Shown here in pieces: positions 10,874 to 21,640 of a stretch of DNA of 64,000 bases. Under the pieces are notes generated by a model that searched no databases, had not been told where the DNA came from, and worked only from the letters and a program-made list of their open reading frames with translations. The stretch is taken from positions 14,260,001 to 14,324,000 of the forward strand of contig JBITNC010000001.1 in assembly GCA_050084985.1 (NCBI GenBank). Reading direction: 5' to 3'. The position numbers were made by a program, and so were the translations under genes. This DNA is from Nageia nagi. Lineage: Eukaryota > Pinophyta. How positions within the stretch are numbered: position 1 is the first letter of the stretch; every line of letters begins with the position of its first letter.

Positions 10874-12349
10874 AGAGGTTGGACCATTGTTAAAAGATCA
10901 TCCCATAATATTTTAAGGACTTAGTAATTCTAAAAAATAAAATTATGTATATATATATATATACATATGTATTATTTATACTCAGAAATATATAATTTTG
11001 GAGTGTCTTGGCTATAGGGTGCATTGCCCTATATATAATCCCATTATTAAATTAGGAAATGTTATCCTTATTCGATGAAAACTATGATGATTTATATCAC
11101 TTATCAATTTATATATGTATATATTCCCCCATTCATATATACCATTTGTAAACATATTACATTGCATATGTATTATCAACATAATATTGTTTAAAGTTAT
11201 TATCATTCTAGCTTTTATTATGACATTTGATATATCAATTTTATTCAATTTAAATATGATAGACAAACATGTTTGATATCTTTGGAATATCATGAACTCA
11301 AACACTATTCTCATATTTAAAATCTCAAAACAAATAGACATTGAATGTTTTGAAGTATAGTCTTAAAGGAAATATTCTTCTATTATTTTGCTTCATCCCA
11401 AACCCAAAGCAAAAGAGAGAGAGAGAGAGAGAAGAGAAAAAACAAAATAAGTCTAAAATATATGTTTGGGTCATTATAGTATCCTCTATCGAGGCTATGG
11501 ATGCCTGATTGGCAATAGAGGAAGGCTATAGTGGGATCTAGAGGTTAATCCTCATTAGGGCTATGGATGCCTATCTGGCAATGAGGCATACCTAATGAAG
11601 AGGAAACATGTCCAAAGAAATTTGTACCACTATATGCACATAAGGATAATTGACTTTAAACTATGCTTTTAAAAACATTTAATTTATGGATGTCTAGAGA
11701 AGTAAATGAAGATCACCATTCACACATGAGTTCAAGATAAACTTATGATATTATGACTATGTTTTATATCATTTCTAATTGCATAAATGAAGGTAAAATG
11801 AAGATTAATAAAGCTAGCTAATTGATTGTTTCTTTAATCATGTTATGTTATCAATATTATCCATATATCCCAATATAAAATTATCTTTATTATTATTTAA
11901 ATTGATAAGTGATCTTGTTATTCTAGTTATCTTCTATATTTGTATAACATTTCTTATCATATATTTATTTATACACATACATAGCTAAGAAATGGAAAAT
12001 AATGCATCTGATTCCATACTATTATACTTAAAATTTGTCCTATAAAATTTTATTTACAAAAATTTTATTGTCTAGTATTTTATGTAAGCTTTATGATAAT
12101 AGGATCAAAATATTCAAACATCATTCAAAATATGAAACCATCATAAACTTGAATATATAATCATAAGAAAACATATCATCATATACCTATCTACCAATAT
12201 AAAACTAAACATGACATCATCCCAAATATCCTCAACTACTCAATCATATAACATATCAAATCATAACATCTCAAATTACATCATCTCATAAAAATATAAA
12301 CATATAAAAATACATGATCTTATAAAGTATATAGTCTCATCATCATGAT
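10874..12349. other. Non-coding 3' region of element B
   Basis: This AT-rich stretch contains a short (TA)n at about 10950, a (GA)n tract at about 11413-11432 and the hairpin pair at 11482-11586. Open frames here (for example on the minus strand at 11012-11341) have no recognisable domain and look like chance openings. I see no gene. Confidence 0.5.
11482..11586 (+). other. Two tandem stem-loops with matching loops and different stems
   Basis: Hairpin 1 pairs TCCTCTAT (11482-11489) with ATAGAGGA (11515-11522). Hairpin 2 pairs CCTCATT (11550-11556) with AATGAGG (11580-11586). Both loops (23-25 nt) share GGCTATGGATGCCT and TGGC. Stem bases differ between the copies but remain paired, so the structure rather than the sequence looks conserved. 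The location is inside element B between its ORFs and the antisense PMD gene. A role in RNA folding or processing is inferred only. Confidence 0.45.
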
Positions 12350-14461
12350 AAAAATACAATATGAGCATCCTCATGGACTATGCCAACCACCAGATCCTCC
12401 TTAAGGACTACTCCAACCACTACCTTTACCTTGAGAACTACCATGATATCTTCATTGTCTACTCGTCTCTCTAGTGTTATGACTAAGAGAAGTAGTACTA
12501 GGAGACCCTATAGGATTGGCTAGTCATGTAGCTCCTTGTAACTCTAATGATCTCACAATACTTTGGGAGGATGCCTAAAGGTGTAGTACCCCTACTAGGA
12601 GAGGCTCTTGATCTCACTATCTTGCTTGGAGAACTAGCTATCCCCTAAGCACTACTACCAACTTGATATGTAGATAAGTCAATAGCCATATAACTCAATG
12701 GAGGTATAGGATACTGCACTCTAGGATAAAATGCTAGTACACCTATCAACAAAGTCTAAATAATAGCACTATAATAATCTCTCTACTAATGAATGCCATG
12801 AACAAACACTAAAGATATACTCTTTGTACCTCTAAGAGTAGGTGCTGCTCCCGTATGATGAGCTTGAGCCCCTTATAGTGATGTATGATCCTCATCACTC
12901 TCTCTATGATATTGATCCCTCTCATCTCTATATCGATACATGCATGAGTTGGTCTACACCAACTAATATCTAAGCTTGTAAATATCGCCTATTAAATTAT
13001 CAATACTAGGAATTTGAGTCATTGGGATATCACATCTATCATCATCATCTCCACCTAGGGAAACTCTCTCCTTAGCTGGACTTGCTCTCTCTAGAATAAA
13101 CTCCTTAGTAGCATATATCATCCTCTCCTCTCCCTCACTTGATTCTACCTCACTTATGGTTGCACCTACCTTCTTGATATCATCAACATGCTAACAAATG
13201 CATCTAGCCTCTCCATCATCATCACCACTCTCTAACTCAATATGCCACCATGTTCTAAACTCCTTAGTAACACAAATATCATCTACCCTAGTATCATCCT
13301 TAATCAATACCTCCTTCTAAGTAGGATCTAGCTTTGCATACACCAAAGATTGAACACCATCCACTAGGATAGTACCCTCATGCTGATAGAGCACTAGTGA
13401 AGGTGGAATATCCTAAACTAAACTAAATTGGTAGCTTACTCTCCCAAATTAAAAAAACTTAAGAAAATCTATCTATCTACCACTCAATACACATGGATAC
13501 CAAATAATAGTAATATCCCCTACAAGCTTAGCACAAACTTGATATAAATGATAAGGTATAAACCTCACTTGATCCAAAACTAACTAAGCTAGGATGTGAT
13601 GGTAATAAGCCACATCTTGGCTAATGCCATTTGATGGAAAAACATAAAAATCATCATGGCATCAAATTATGCCTACCTCATACTCCAAATGGCTACCAAA
13701 ACCAACCATAGGTAATCCTGAAGGGTAGGCTATAGCAATATGCTTGTAATCCCATGCCTGTAAAGTGAGAGTAACTAACAATGAGGCATGATGCCCATGA
13801 GAATAAAATAATAGCTCTATATAAATTTGAGGTAATAGTGTAAGCACCCAAGCATACACTATCTCATGTTGTATCATTTCTACTATAATTAGCAAAAGTG
13901 ACCATGGAAATCTCCCACCACCAGTATTTAGGAGAGCATAACTCTAAAATAATCCCATCAAATATAAAAAATGTATAACCCCCATCTGATCCTTCATCAA
14001 ATATTAGTAATATTGGATCCCTCCAAAAATAATCTCAAAAATAATAGTATCAACTCTATCTTCTCCATAAAGATGGAACCATTGGCAAAGCTCCAACTCT
14101 ATCTACCACATGCTGTATCCTTTGACCATGGATAGGTAGTCTATATAGTTGATGAATGTCCTCTATAGTGATCATCATCTCCCCAGTTGGGAGATGAAAG
14201 GTCAAAGTATGAGCATTACATCTATCTAACAAAGCTACCAATAAAGGATACTCCCAATGAATGCAAACCATATATGGGCTCATGCCAAATCCAACCATAT
14301 TGAAAAATGTGTGATTAGCAGGACCTAGAAACTTCCTACCCACCTGAATGATAGAAGGGTATCTACCATGAGGCTCAAAAATGTCTCAAACTTATAAATG
14401 TTGGTGTTATATAATCACTAATGTCTAACATATAAACATTAATGACCTTGAAACCCTTCAT
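12350..14461 (-). pseudogene. Antisense plant-mobile-domain (PMD, MAIN-like) gene in element B
   Basis: On the minus strand, an ATG at 14461 (MKGFKVINVYMLDISDYIT) precedes a frame shift. The clear PMD block is the open segment 14343-14056: WEYPLLVALLDRCN, HTLTFHLPTGEMMITIEDIHQLYRLPIHGQRI. The pattern THTFHLPxGEMTxTLxD followed by LPI-x-G is diagnostic of plant mobile domain proteins. Further blocks (LGAYTITSNLYRAIILF) occur at 13860-13660. Below about 13450 only scattered fragments are legible, so the lower boundary is approximate. PMD proteins in plants include both silencing-related host proteins and versions carried by transposons. This one lies inside element B, opposite to gag-pol, and is decayed. 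Confidence 0.65.
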
Positions 14462-15458
14462 CTCTGGCTGGTGACCATGGTTGAGGGTTTAAAAATTTAT
14501 CAAAATAAATAGAAAAAAGTCTAAATTATATTCTAATCTGATGGAAACATTTTAAGTACCTAATTATTGTATTTTATAATTAAAAAATTAAAATAAAATG
14601 GTTAAAATATTATATATAATCAAAAATTAAAAAATAAGGTTAGTTTAAAACCCTACCTCTTCCTAGATAGGTTGGGAACAGCCAATGGAGTGATGACATG
14701 GAGGCATGATAGTCTCATCAAATATTAACAACTAATAACATAGTAAAAAGTATGAAGAATAAATGATACCTAGCACATAAGAAAATGACAAAATAAGATA
14801 GAAAGTAATAATGAAATTTAAACCTTTTCATTTTATAATCCTACGACATGGAACATTAATGATCAGATAGTAGATGTCGATCATTCATTGATAGACATCA
14901 TCATTTTAAGTCTACTCCCAATTATTTAAGAAATCCAAAAAAAGGGGGGTTATGATTATATTTTTCTAAGAAACTTAAGCTTCATGTGTAAAAGATTTTG
15001 ATAATACTTCTTAAGATATTGTTGATTTTGCAAATATCAAAAATGGTAAAATGTGATAAATCATTGTTACATAAGATTACCCTGAAACCTTGTTGTTGAG
15101 ACAAAAGACAACACTATCAAAAACCCATATACTAAATAAATACTTATATGGTACATTTTTGCTTAGACATGCAAAATGACATAATAGAAATGTCATCCAA
15201 CTATCACATAAGATCAGCACATTGTCATACCGAAAATAGTCATTGCTGAAGTATATCCAAATTTATTTTTAAAACACATCAAATGTTAAATGAAAATACA
15301 TTTTATCATAATTTGATAGATCAAAATTTTGAATTACATAAGAAATTGAGTCAAAATTTCTATTGTAAAAAGCCTCATAGATAATTAGATAAAATAATAA
15401 TTTAAAGCTTCTGATTCTATGTTTTTGAGCTATTAACCTCATATTTAGTTAATAATTC
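14462..15458. other. Region between antisense PMD gene and 3' LTR of element B
   Basis: About 1 kb of AT-rich sequence without a recognisable coding segment. If the PMD gene had its own promoter, it would lie here. No convincing TATA box can be singled out in such AT-rich sequence. Confidence 0.4.
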
Positions 15459-15472
15459 AAAAAGGGGAAAAA
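15459..15472 (+). promoter_or_regulatory. Polypurine tract of element B
   Basis: AAAAAGGGGAAAAA stands immediately before TGTAGACA, the start of the putative 3' LTR. This is the expected site and composition for plus-strand DNA priming in an LTR retrotransposon, and it fixes the left edge of the LTR. Confidence 0.7.
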
Positions 15473-16331
15473 TGTAGACACTGAAATACAATCCACTTAT
15501 ACATTAAAAAATCAAAAGACTTAAAATGTCAATGATTAGGATACAATTGCTAGTGATCAATAAAGGTCACTGGCATCTGCTTGTGATCACCAATGACTCT
15601 ATAATGGAAAAATCAAAAATCAAAAAATAGAAGATGAACTATAATTTTCATCCTCTCTACAAAAGTATGGATAGAGTGGGTTAGCATTATCTATGTTGTC
15701 ACTAGACATGAAATCCCTTTGGTTATTTAAAGCTAGTGATAAAATTTGACTCCCCCTTTTTAGCCTTTTCAAATTCCATAAATACCCATTAAAGAAATCT
15801 ATAAATACATGAGGCAAATAGATAATAAAAGATGGGGAAAATTGAAGTAGACTTATGCTACTAAAATTAAGATAGAACTATGAGGTTTATTTTAGTTTGA
15901 TTATTTTTATATGCTTTTCTTCCTTATGTTAAGATTTCAAGAAAGTACAAGTATGCTTTAATGTGTTGTTTGAGCATATGTGTAGGGTTCACATGTGTTA
16001 AGATGCAATAGAATTCAAAGGCATCATGGAAACAGATAATAAAAAGCTAGAACCTAAGAGAGTGATTCAAATCAATTAAAAAATTCCAAGTTATAGAAAT
16101 GCCAATGACTTGATATCGAGCACTAACATTCTACCTTAGTCATCAGTATTCTAATAAGGGTCATCAACAACCTTCCATCCATATACTTGAATAGCCTATT
16201 TTATACATGCATTTGAAAAAAGCCCTTTCATAAGGGAACTAGATCTAGTGATCTAAAATTTGTAATACTGAGGTCTTCTAAAAAATTAATAAAATTTCAA
16301 TTTGTATTAACTATATTTATCTTATTTTCCA
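15473..16331 (+). repeat. Putative 3' LTR of element B
   Basis: It starts TGTAGACACTG directly after the polypurine tract. The start resembles that of the LTRs of element D (TGTAGATGCC). The end is placed at ...TTTTCCA, just before chromovirus protease coding begins. Without the 5' LTR in the window, neither the end nor a target duplication can be confirmed. A minus-strand open frame at 15620-15817 lies in it and is not considered real. Confidence 0.45.
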
Positions 16332-16921
16332 ATAGGGTTGATTTTTTGATTGATAGGATGCTAAAATAGAATTACCTATGGAATCTACTATTTGGGACTT
16401 GTATGTGGTTCCCTTAGCTTCTTACAACATCATTTTGGGCATGGATTAGTTAGTGGCTCACAAATTCTTAATTAAATTTCAATATGGGTAGATTATACTA
16501 ATGTGTTTCAAACCCAATATAGGATCTATAGTGATCAAGGATCTTTTGATCATTACTTGATCATAGCCATGCAAATCAAAAGAAGCATAAGAAAAAGGGA
16601 GATGATATATATAGTCAAAGTTAAGGAGGTTGAACAAAATGATAAGGATGTAAAACTGCTAAACAAGCACCCTTTGTTAAGAGAATATAGGGATGTATTC
16701 TCTAATTACCTATAAATATTGATCCTAAAATGATAATTTGATTTCTCAATAGACCTAATACCTAGAGCAAAACCTATTTCTATAACTCCTTATAGAATGA
16801 ATACCATTGAGATATAAGAGTTGAAAGTACAATTACAAGATCTCATAGAAAAAAGGTTGATCAAACCTAGCGTATCAACATGGGATACACTAGTGATATT
16901 TGTAAAAACAAAAGATGGTAC
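16332..16921 (+). pseudogene. Chromovirus-like element, first half: end of protease and start of RT
   Basis: The translation includes VVPLASYNIILGMD (the end of a gypsy protease), then a linker with LLNKHPLLREYRDVFSNYL. In another frame it continues FSIDLIPRAKPISITPYRMN, LIEKRLIKPS and VIFVKTKDGT. This is the beginning of a Ty3/gypsy RT of the chromovirus pattern. Coding stops abruptly at GGTAC (16917-16921), the target duplication of element C, and resumes at 43340. Gag and the 5' LTR are not visible; element B lies on the left, so they may be beyond it. Confidence 0.75.
16917..16921. repeat. Target-site duplication GGTAC, left copy (element C)
   Basis: GGTAC before the left LTR of element C is repeated at 43340-43344 after the right LTR. 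It falls within the K-D-G-T codons of the chromovirus RT on both sides, which confirms that element C inserted into that gene. Confidence 0.85.
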
Positions 16922-18107
16922 TATAGATGGAAATTGTGTAATATGTATGCCCTTGGATAATTTCAACCAAAGTATATCATAAACAATCTAACATAGTAAC
17001 TTGATCTCCAAAGTAGGCCAGTTCCTTATCTATTGGGTGCACATGAAAAGAATTAGTAACAAGAAAGAAACAAAAGAGGGTAGAGTGTGAGAAATAAAGA
17101 AAGAAGGATAGGGAGCAAGAGTACAGTAAGGGGTAGATCACTAGTTCAACATAGGATTTCACATAATGTGAAACCTTGGCAAGAATCTAGTGTAGCAACC
17201 ATAGTGTAAGATTTCATTCTCTAAATTATTTTTCAACTTAACTCTACCATATAAGTAGACATAGTTATACTAATAACTCATTGTTATCATTCAATAAATA
17301 TCCATGACTTGCCATAATATAACCAAATTAATAATAATAACACCAATTGTTGGACACAAAAGATCAAGATGGCATTTTATTACTAATAAAATAAAAGGTT
17401 ATTGAAAATAAATACAAAGGGTAATACTAGGGATTATAGCCCTTTTGCTTTGTCTTCAACTAAATTTATACTAGGCTTAGAGTGGTTACAAAATGATTGA
17501 AATAAAACAGTTACAAAATGGCCTAAAGATTTTGGCCCTTTTTTAATAAATGGCTAACTACCTCTACCACATGGCATTTTATTTCTAAAAAATAAAAGAT
17601 CTAGAACTATAATTACCTCTAAATTATGATGAGCATGCTTCTTGGGTGCTTTTTGATCTTGTATTACATTTTCAAAAGATTCTTTGACTAATTATGATGA
17701 TTGCAAAGTTTTTTCATCTTCTAGTGGTTATTTTGGAACCTTTTCAATTTTCAGCTCACATTTCAAAGTCTTTCGATGAAGTTTTTCTTAGGTAAAGATT
17801 CCTTTTGTTACATTTGACATCATCAATATCCATAGTTCGATCTTGAAGGCTTTTATTTTCTATTGATGTCACTTTCTTCTTGCACTTTTATAAGGTAAAG
17901 TAAGTAAATTTGGTACATAATCAATTCCTCCTTTGGGTCTATTCTTTTGGTTAAAGTGGATTTCACTTTACTTTACTAATGTCACCTCTTTCATGCCCTG
18001 AAACACCTAACTTAGCTACCATAGAACTTTAGCATTACTTGCTAACATCACTACTCCTAGAGTCCATTTTTAGATGAAAATAATACTCACCTATATTTTG
18101 TTGACAT
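16922..18107 (-). repeat. 3' LTR of element C, left part
   Basis: This aligns with 41809 onward in the other LTR (shared gccagttccttatctatt and gatcactagttcaac). It ends at the GACAT duplicated by the copia insertion, and the LTR continues at 26515. Joined length is about 1519 bp against 1531 bp for the other LTR. A minus-strand open frame at 16977-17162 is not considered a gene. Confidence 0.85.
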
Positions 18108-18283
18108 TGTTGAGCATGTGTGATTGTCATTGTTGTCAACACGTGGTTTTGGTAAAGATTAGGTTTCGGAGGTGATGAGGTCAGCAAGGAGAATTAAAAA
18201 GTCAGGGTTAGTAAATTAAGCATTCTGGAATGAAATGATAAAAGCTCAGTTGTGGAAAAAATTGGGTTCTGGAGAAAGTGAGT

Positions 18284-18375
18284 AGAGCATTTTGGAAGCA
18301 TGAAGATGATGTCACGAGAAGAACGATGTTCACATTTTTGAATGAAACCAGGTTTCAAAGATGATGAGGTCAGCA
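18284..18375 (+). promoter_or_regulatory. LTR module shared between the copia LTR and the gypsy element A LTR
   Basis: Hand alignment of the matching 3'-LTR segment (25080-25170) with the minus strand of 1462-1369 gives 65 identities in 89 aligned positions, with three gaps and mostly transitions. Core features are GCATT-Y-YGGA, TGATGTCAC, CGATGTTCACATTTTTGAATG and TGAGGTCAGC. The orientation is sense in both LTRs. TGA-x-GTCA strings resemble bZIP sites. See the finding on module sharing. Confidence 0.6.
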
Positions 18376-18387
18376 AGGGGTGATTAA

Positions 18388-18566
18388 AAGTCCAGAGATA
18401 AAGTCTGGAGATAAAAGTTCGAAGATAAAAGTTCGGAGATAAAAGTCCAAAGAGAAAAGTTCAGAGATAAAAGTTCGGAGATAAAATTCTGGAGATAAAA
18501 GTCCGAAGATAAAAGTCCAAAGATAAAAGTCTGGAGATAAAAGTCTGGAGATAAAAGTCCAGACAT
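18388..18566 (+). repeat. 14-bp tandem array in the 5' LTR of the copia element
   Basis: The repeat unit is approximately AGTCCGGAGATAAA with variants. About 12 units plus a partial one occur here, against about 16 plus a partial one in the 3' LTR (25185-25420). Copy number differs although both LTRs started identical. Confidence 0.9.
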
Positions 18567-19676
18567 CGCGGGAAACATTTTACTCTACTTTAGAGTCCAG
18601 AGAAGATGATGTTAGCACTTGGTGTTGAAAAGTTTGGAAGGCCATGCAGATACCTTGGAACTCTCTTCTGGAGTTCGAAGATGATGACATTATGGTGAAT
18701 TCAATAAACATCCGGTAAACTAGTAGGCCATGTAGATACCTTGGAACTCTCTTCCAGAATCAGTGGAGAAAGAGCTACACTTTCTGAACAACTCTGTTTG
18801 AGCAAGAGGAACATTCATCAGTTACAGTAGTTGCAGTCTTAGATAGTGAACTCTCTTAGTGCAGGAGCAGTTACAAATAAAGATTCCTTTTCAATTTATT
18901 TTTGGTAACGTGTCATGATGAGGAATAGTTTTGTGAGGGGTTTTCTTGATGTGTAACAATTTTCTTGATGTGTAACAGTTTGTAGGAAGGGATGTGAAGA
19001 GTGGATTGGAGATTTAGGGAAAACTGGCAAGCAGAGACATGGTGAGTTGAAGTAATGGTGTGGAAGTGAAGGTAATAGCATGGAAGAGGTGGAGAGTGGA
19101 TTGAAAGAGGTGTGAAAAATGAGCGTGGATAGAAGGGTGAGTAGAGAAGTGTGTAGTAGAGAGGGAAGAGCGTGGAAGAGGGGAGTATCAGGAGAACATG
19201 AAGTGAGCAAACGAATATGTAGATAGGAGTGTGATTGTTTAAGTGTGTTACTTTGGAGCTGTGTGTAGAGATCAAATAATGAGCATTAGAGCTAGACCAT
19301 TGAGGGTCTTCTAGAACTGTATTCTTTCCTCCTTTTTGAATGTTGTATCAAGTGGGTGCTTGATAGCTGGAGTTGGTGCTCCAAGTAGTAGGTGCTGCTA
19401 TTTTAAAGTGGTAGTTGGTGCCACCCTTCATAGTTGGTGCTGTGAATCTGTAAGCCTTCTTTAATGATTAGATTTGGATTGGAGTCCAAGCAGTCATTTT
19501 TGGGGATGTAGCCAATCTGGTGAACCTCATTATATCTGGTGTTGTGTGATGTACTTGGTGTGCATGCTCAATTTTCTCTAGCTTTTAATCTATCTTTATT
19601 TAAGAAGGTTAAATTGATTAATTTTCTTTTTACATTGATTCACCCCCCCTCTCAGTGTCACTTGAAGTCCAATAAT

Positions 19677-19688
19677 TGGTATCAGAGC
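19677..19688 (+). promoter_or_regulatory. Primer-binding site, copia element (initiator tRNA-Met)
   Basis: TGGTATCAGAGC is complementary to the 3' end of plant initiator tRNA-Met, the usual primer of Ty1/copia elements. It lies two bases after the LTR end. Confidence 0.92.
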
Positions 19689-19738
19689 AAGGTTCCTACT
19701 TAGGCTATAACAGCTAAGGAGATCCTGGTAGTGGCACT

Positions 19739-21640
19739 ATGGTAAGCAGAGAAGGTTTATCATCTAACAAGGCACCTCTCTTTGATGGAACCAATTATGC
19801 TTTCTAGAAAATTTGAATGAAGACTTATCTCAGTGCATTGGGTTTTGGTACTTGGGATGCAGTTAAAAGGGGTTACACTCCTCCCCCTATAGGTCTATCA
19901 GATTAAGCAAAAAGAAAGGCATTTGAATGTGATGCAAAAGCAAGAAATGCCCTAATGTGTGGTCTTGTGGACAGTGAACTAGTGAAAGTTATGGCATGCA
20001 AATCTACAAAAGAAATATGGAATAAGTTGAAGAGCATTCACGAAGGAGATGATAAAGTCAAGGAAGCAAAACTCCAAACTCATAGAGCTCAATTTGAAGT
20101 TCTAAAGATGAATGAAGATGAAACCATCGAAGCATACATGTTGAGAGTAAATGAAATTACTAATGCAATCAGAGGTCTTGGGGAAGAAATTGAAGATCAT
20201 GTCATCGTGAAAAAGGTACTACGATCTCTCACATCTCGCTTTGATTCAAAGGTGTCTGCTATTGAAGAAGCAAAAAATTTGAAAACTTTCAGCATGGATG
20301 AAATGGATGGATTGTTGAATGCTTATGAAATGAGGATCAGAAAAGCAAAACATTCAGAAAAGGAAGCAGCATTTAAAGCCAATAACAGTACCAAATCCAA
20401 AATAGATTCTAATGATGAGGAACAATCTGATGAAGCAGAAGCAAATTTTGTTAGAAAGCTAAAAAGGGGAAAAGGTAAATATAAAGGCAAGCTACCGTTT
20501 AAATGTTTTAACTGTGGTGGTATTGGTCATTTCATTTCAAAATGTCCATATAGAAAAATTGATAAAGATGATCAAGAATCATATTTTGATAAAAACCACA
20601 AAATGAAATCTCATGCTCGAAATAGAAGGTCAAATAGACAGAGCTTCATATCTAGAAATGAAGGCCCCACTGATGATGATTCCAGTAATGAATCAGAAAA
20701 AGAATACAATAGAGCATTATTTATGGCATTTGAAGAGAAACTGAATGAAGATAATCAAAATGACCAAGAGCATAAAAAGGAAGAGACAGATGAAGAAAAT
20801 GACTGTGAGATTGAGATTGATCTTGAAGAAGAACTAATAACAACATTGAATGAACTAAATAAAGAAATAAAGAAAAATAAGAAACTCTCAAAAAGGTTTG
20901 ATGATGCAAGTAATATTATAGAAAACTTAAAAATAGAAGTGGAAGAATCTAAGAGGATAAATGAGAGTTTGGAGGAACAGCTTCTTGTAAAAGTTAAAAA
21001 TTACAGTAAGCTCGAAGAAGAAATAACTGGGCTACGTATACAACTAGAGGAAGTCACCAAGAAAATTAGCTCTTTTGAATATGTAGAAGGAAGGTCGACT
21101 AAACTCAGCAAAATCATTAACAGTCAAAGAATGTTTTCTGATAAATCTGGTCTAGGATATGAACAAGGACAATCTTCCAATGACACAAAAAGGGAAAACA
21201 TAAAAGAAACCAAGAAGAAGGAAGATAGCTCAGGACTGGAGAATGATGGCTTCACTCAAGTGCATTCCAGAAGAAGACCCTATGCAAGACCAAGAAGTAC
21301 TCAGCAATATAATAGCTACATCCATCCCTTCAATGGATACTATTTCAAATGCAATGCGTATGGACACAAAATTTTTGAATGTAAGTATAATATCACTCCA
21401 AGAACCTTTGTTACTAGGAATGCATTTGGCCCACTAATGGAGTATCCAGTTGAGTGTTACAACTATCATGAATATGGACACATTGCTAGATTCTGCAAAA
21501 ATAATCATGGCATGAGGTTCTTTCCACCGAGACAATTTCCTTCCATAAGACAGAATAAACAGTTTCAGAGCAGTCATCCACAGGAAAAAGAAAAGTATAA
21601 TAAAAAACAAGAAGCTGAAATAAAAGTAAAACAAGTCTAG
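19739..21640 (+). pseudogene. gag: gag of the copia element with three zinc-knuckle boxes and coiled coil
   Basis: The frame starts at ATG 19739 (MVSREGLSSNKAPLFDGTNY). It meets TAG, TGA and TAA stops, the first two where Trp is conserved in copia gags, and then runs open for 561 codons from 19955. The UBN2-type gag core (IWNKLKSIHEGDDKVKEAKL, DETIEAYMLRV) is clear. A CCHC zinc knuckle, CFNCGGIGHFISKC, is at 20504-20545. An acidic, long coiled coil follows (about 20820-21110). Two knuckle-like boxes lie at 21344-21384 (KCNAYGHKIFEC) and 21455-21496 (CYNYHEYGHIARFC, second Cys replaced by Tyr). It would package the RNA. A TAG at 21638 separates it from pol in the same frame, and this may be decay and not programmed. 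Confidence 0.88.

Larger units (their letters stand above)
1661..16331 (+). mobile_element. Element B: degenerate Tat-type Ty3/gypsy retrotransposon with antisense PMD gene
   Basis: The order on the plus strand is gag (1677), protease, RT, gypsy RNase H, second archaeal-type RNase H, integrase (to about 9270), two related small ORFs, a third ORF, hairpins, an antisense plant-mobile-domain gene, a polypurine tract and a 3' LTR at 15473. The second RNase H after the first is the hallmark of plant Tat elements. Its 5' LTR is not in the window, because element A is inserted just before gag. The right edge (16331) is set where chromovirus protease coding resumes and is approximate. All coding parts are broken by stops and frameshifts. 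Confidence 0.75.
18108..19674 (+). repeat. 5' LTR of the copia element
   Basis: Starts TGTTGAGCATG and ends GAAGTCCAATA (the last C of CA has become T; the 3' LTR ends CCAACA). It contains a tandem array of a 14-bp unit (18388-18566) and a promoter-like module shared with element A. A 19-bp duplication (ttcttgatgtgtaac repeated at 18950-18976) is absent from the 3' LTR. Long minus-strand open frames at 18896-19275 arise from G/A-rich, stop-poor sequence. Confidence 0.92.

Noticed and set aside
11012-11341. Minus-strand ORF of 109 codons
   Set aside because: AT-rich, Ile/Asn/Met-rich composition with no domain and no start context; it looks like a chance opening.
18384-18578. Repetitive minus-strand ORF (and 25272-25565)
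   Set aside because: It is a translation of the 14-bp tandem array, which lacks stops in that frame.
18896-19275. Minus-strand ORFs of 104 and 120 codons in the 5' LTR, repeated in the 3' LTR at 25746-26115
   Set aside because: They recur because the LTRs are copies, two overlapping frames are both open in a G/A-rich stop-poor stretch, and neither shows a domain.
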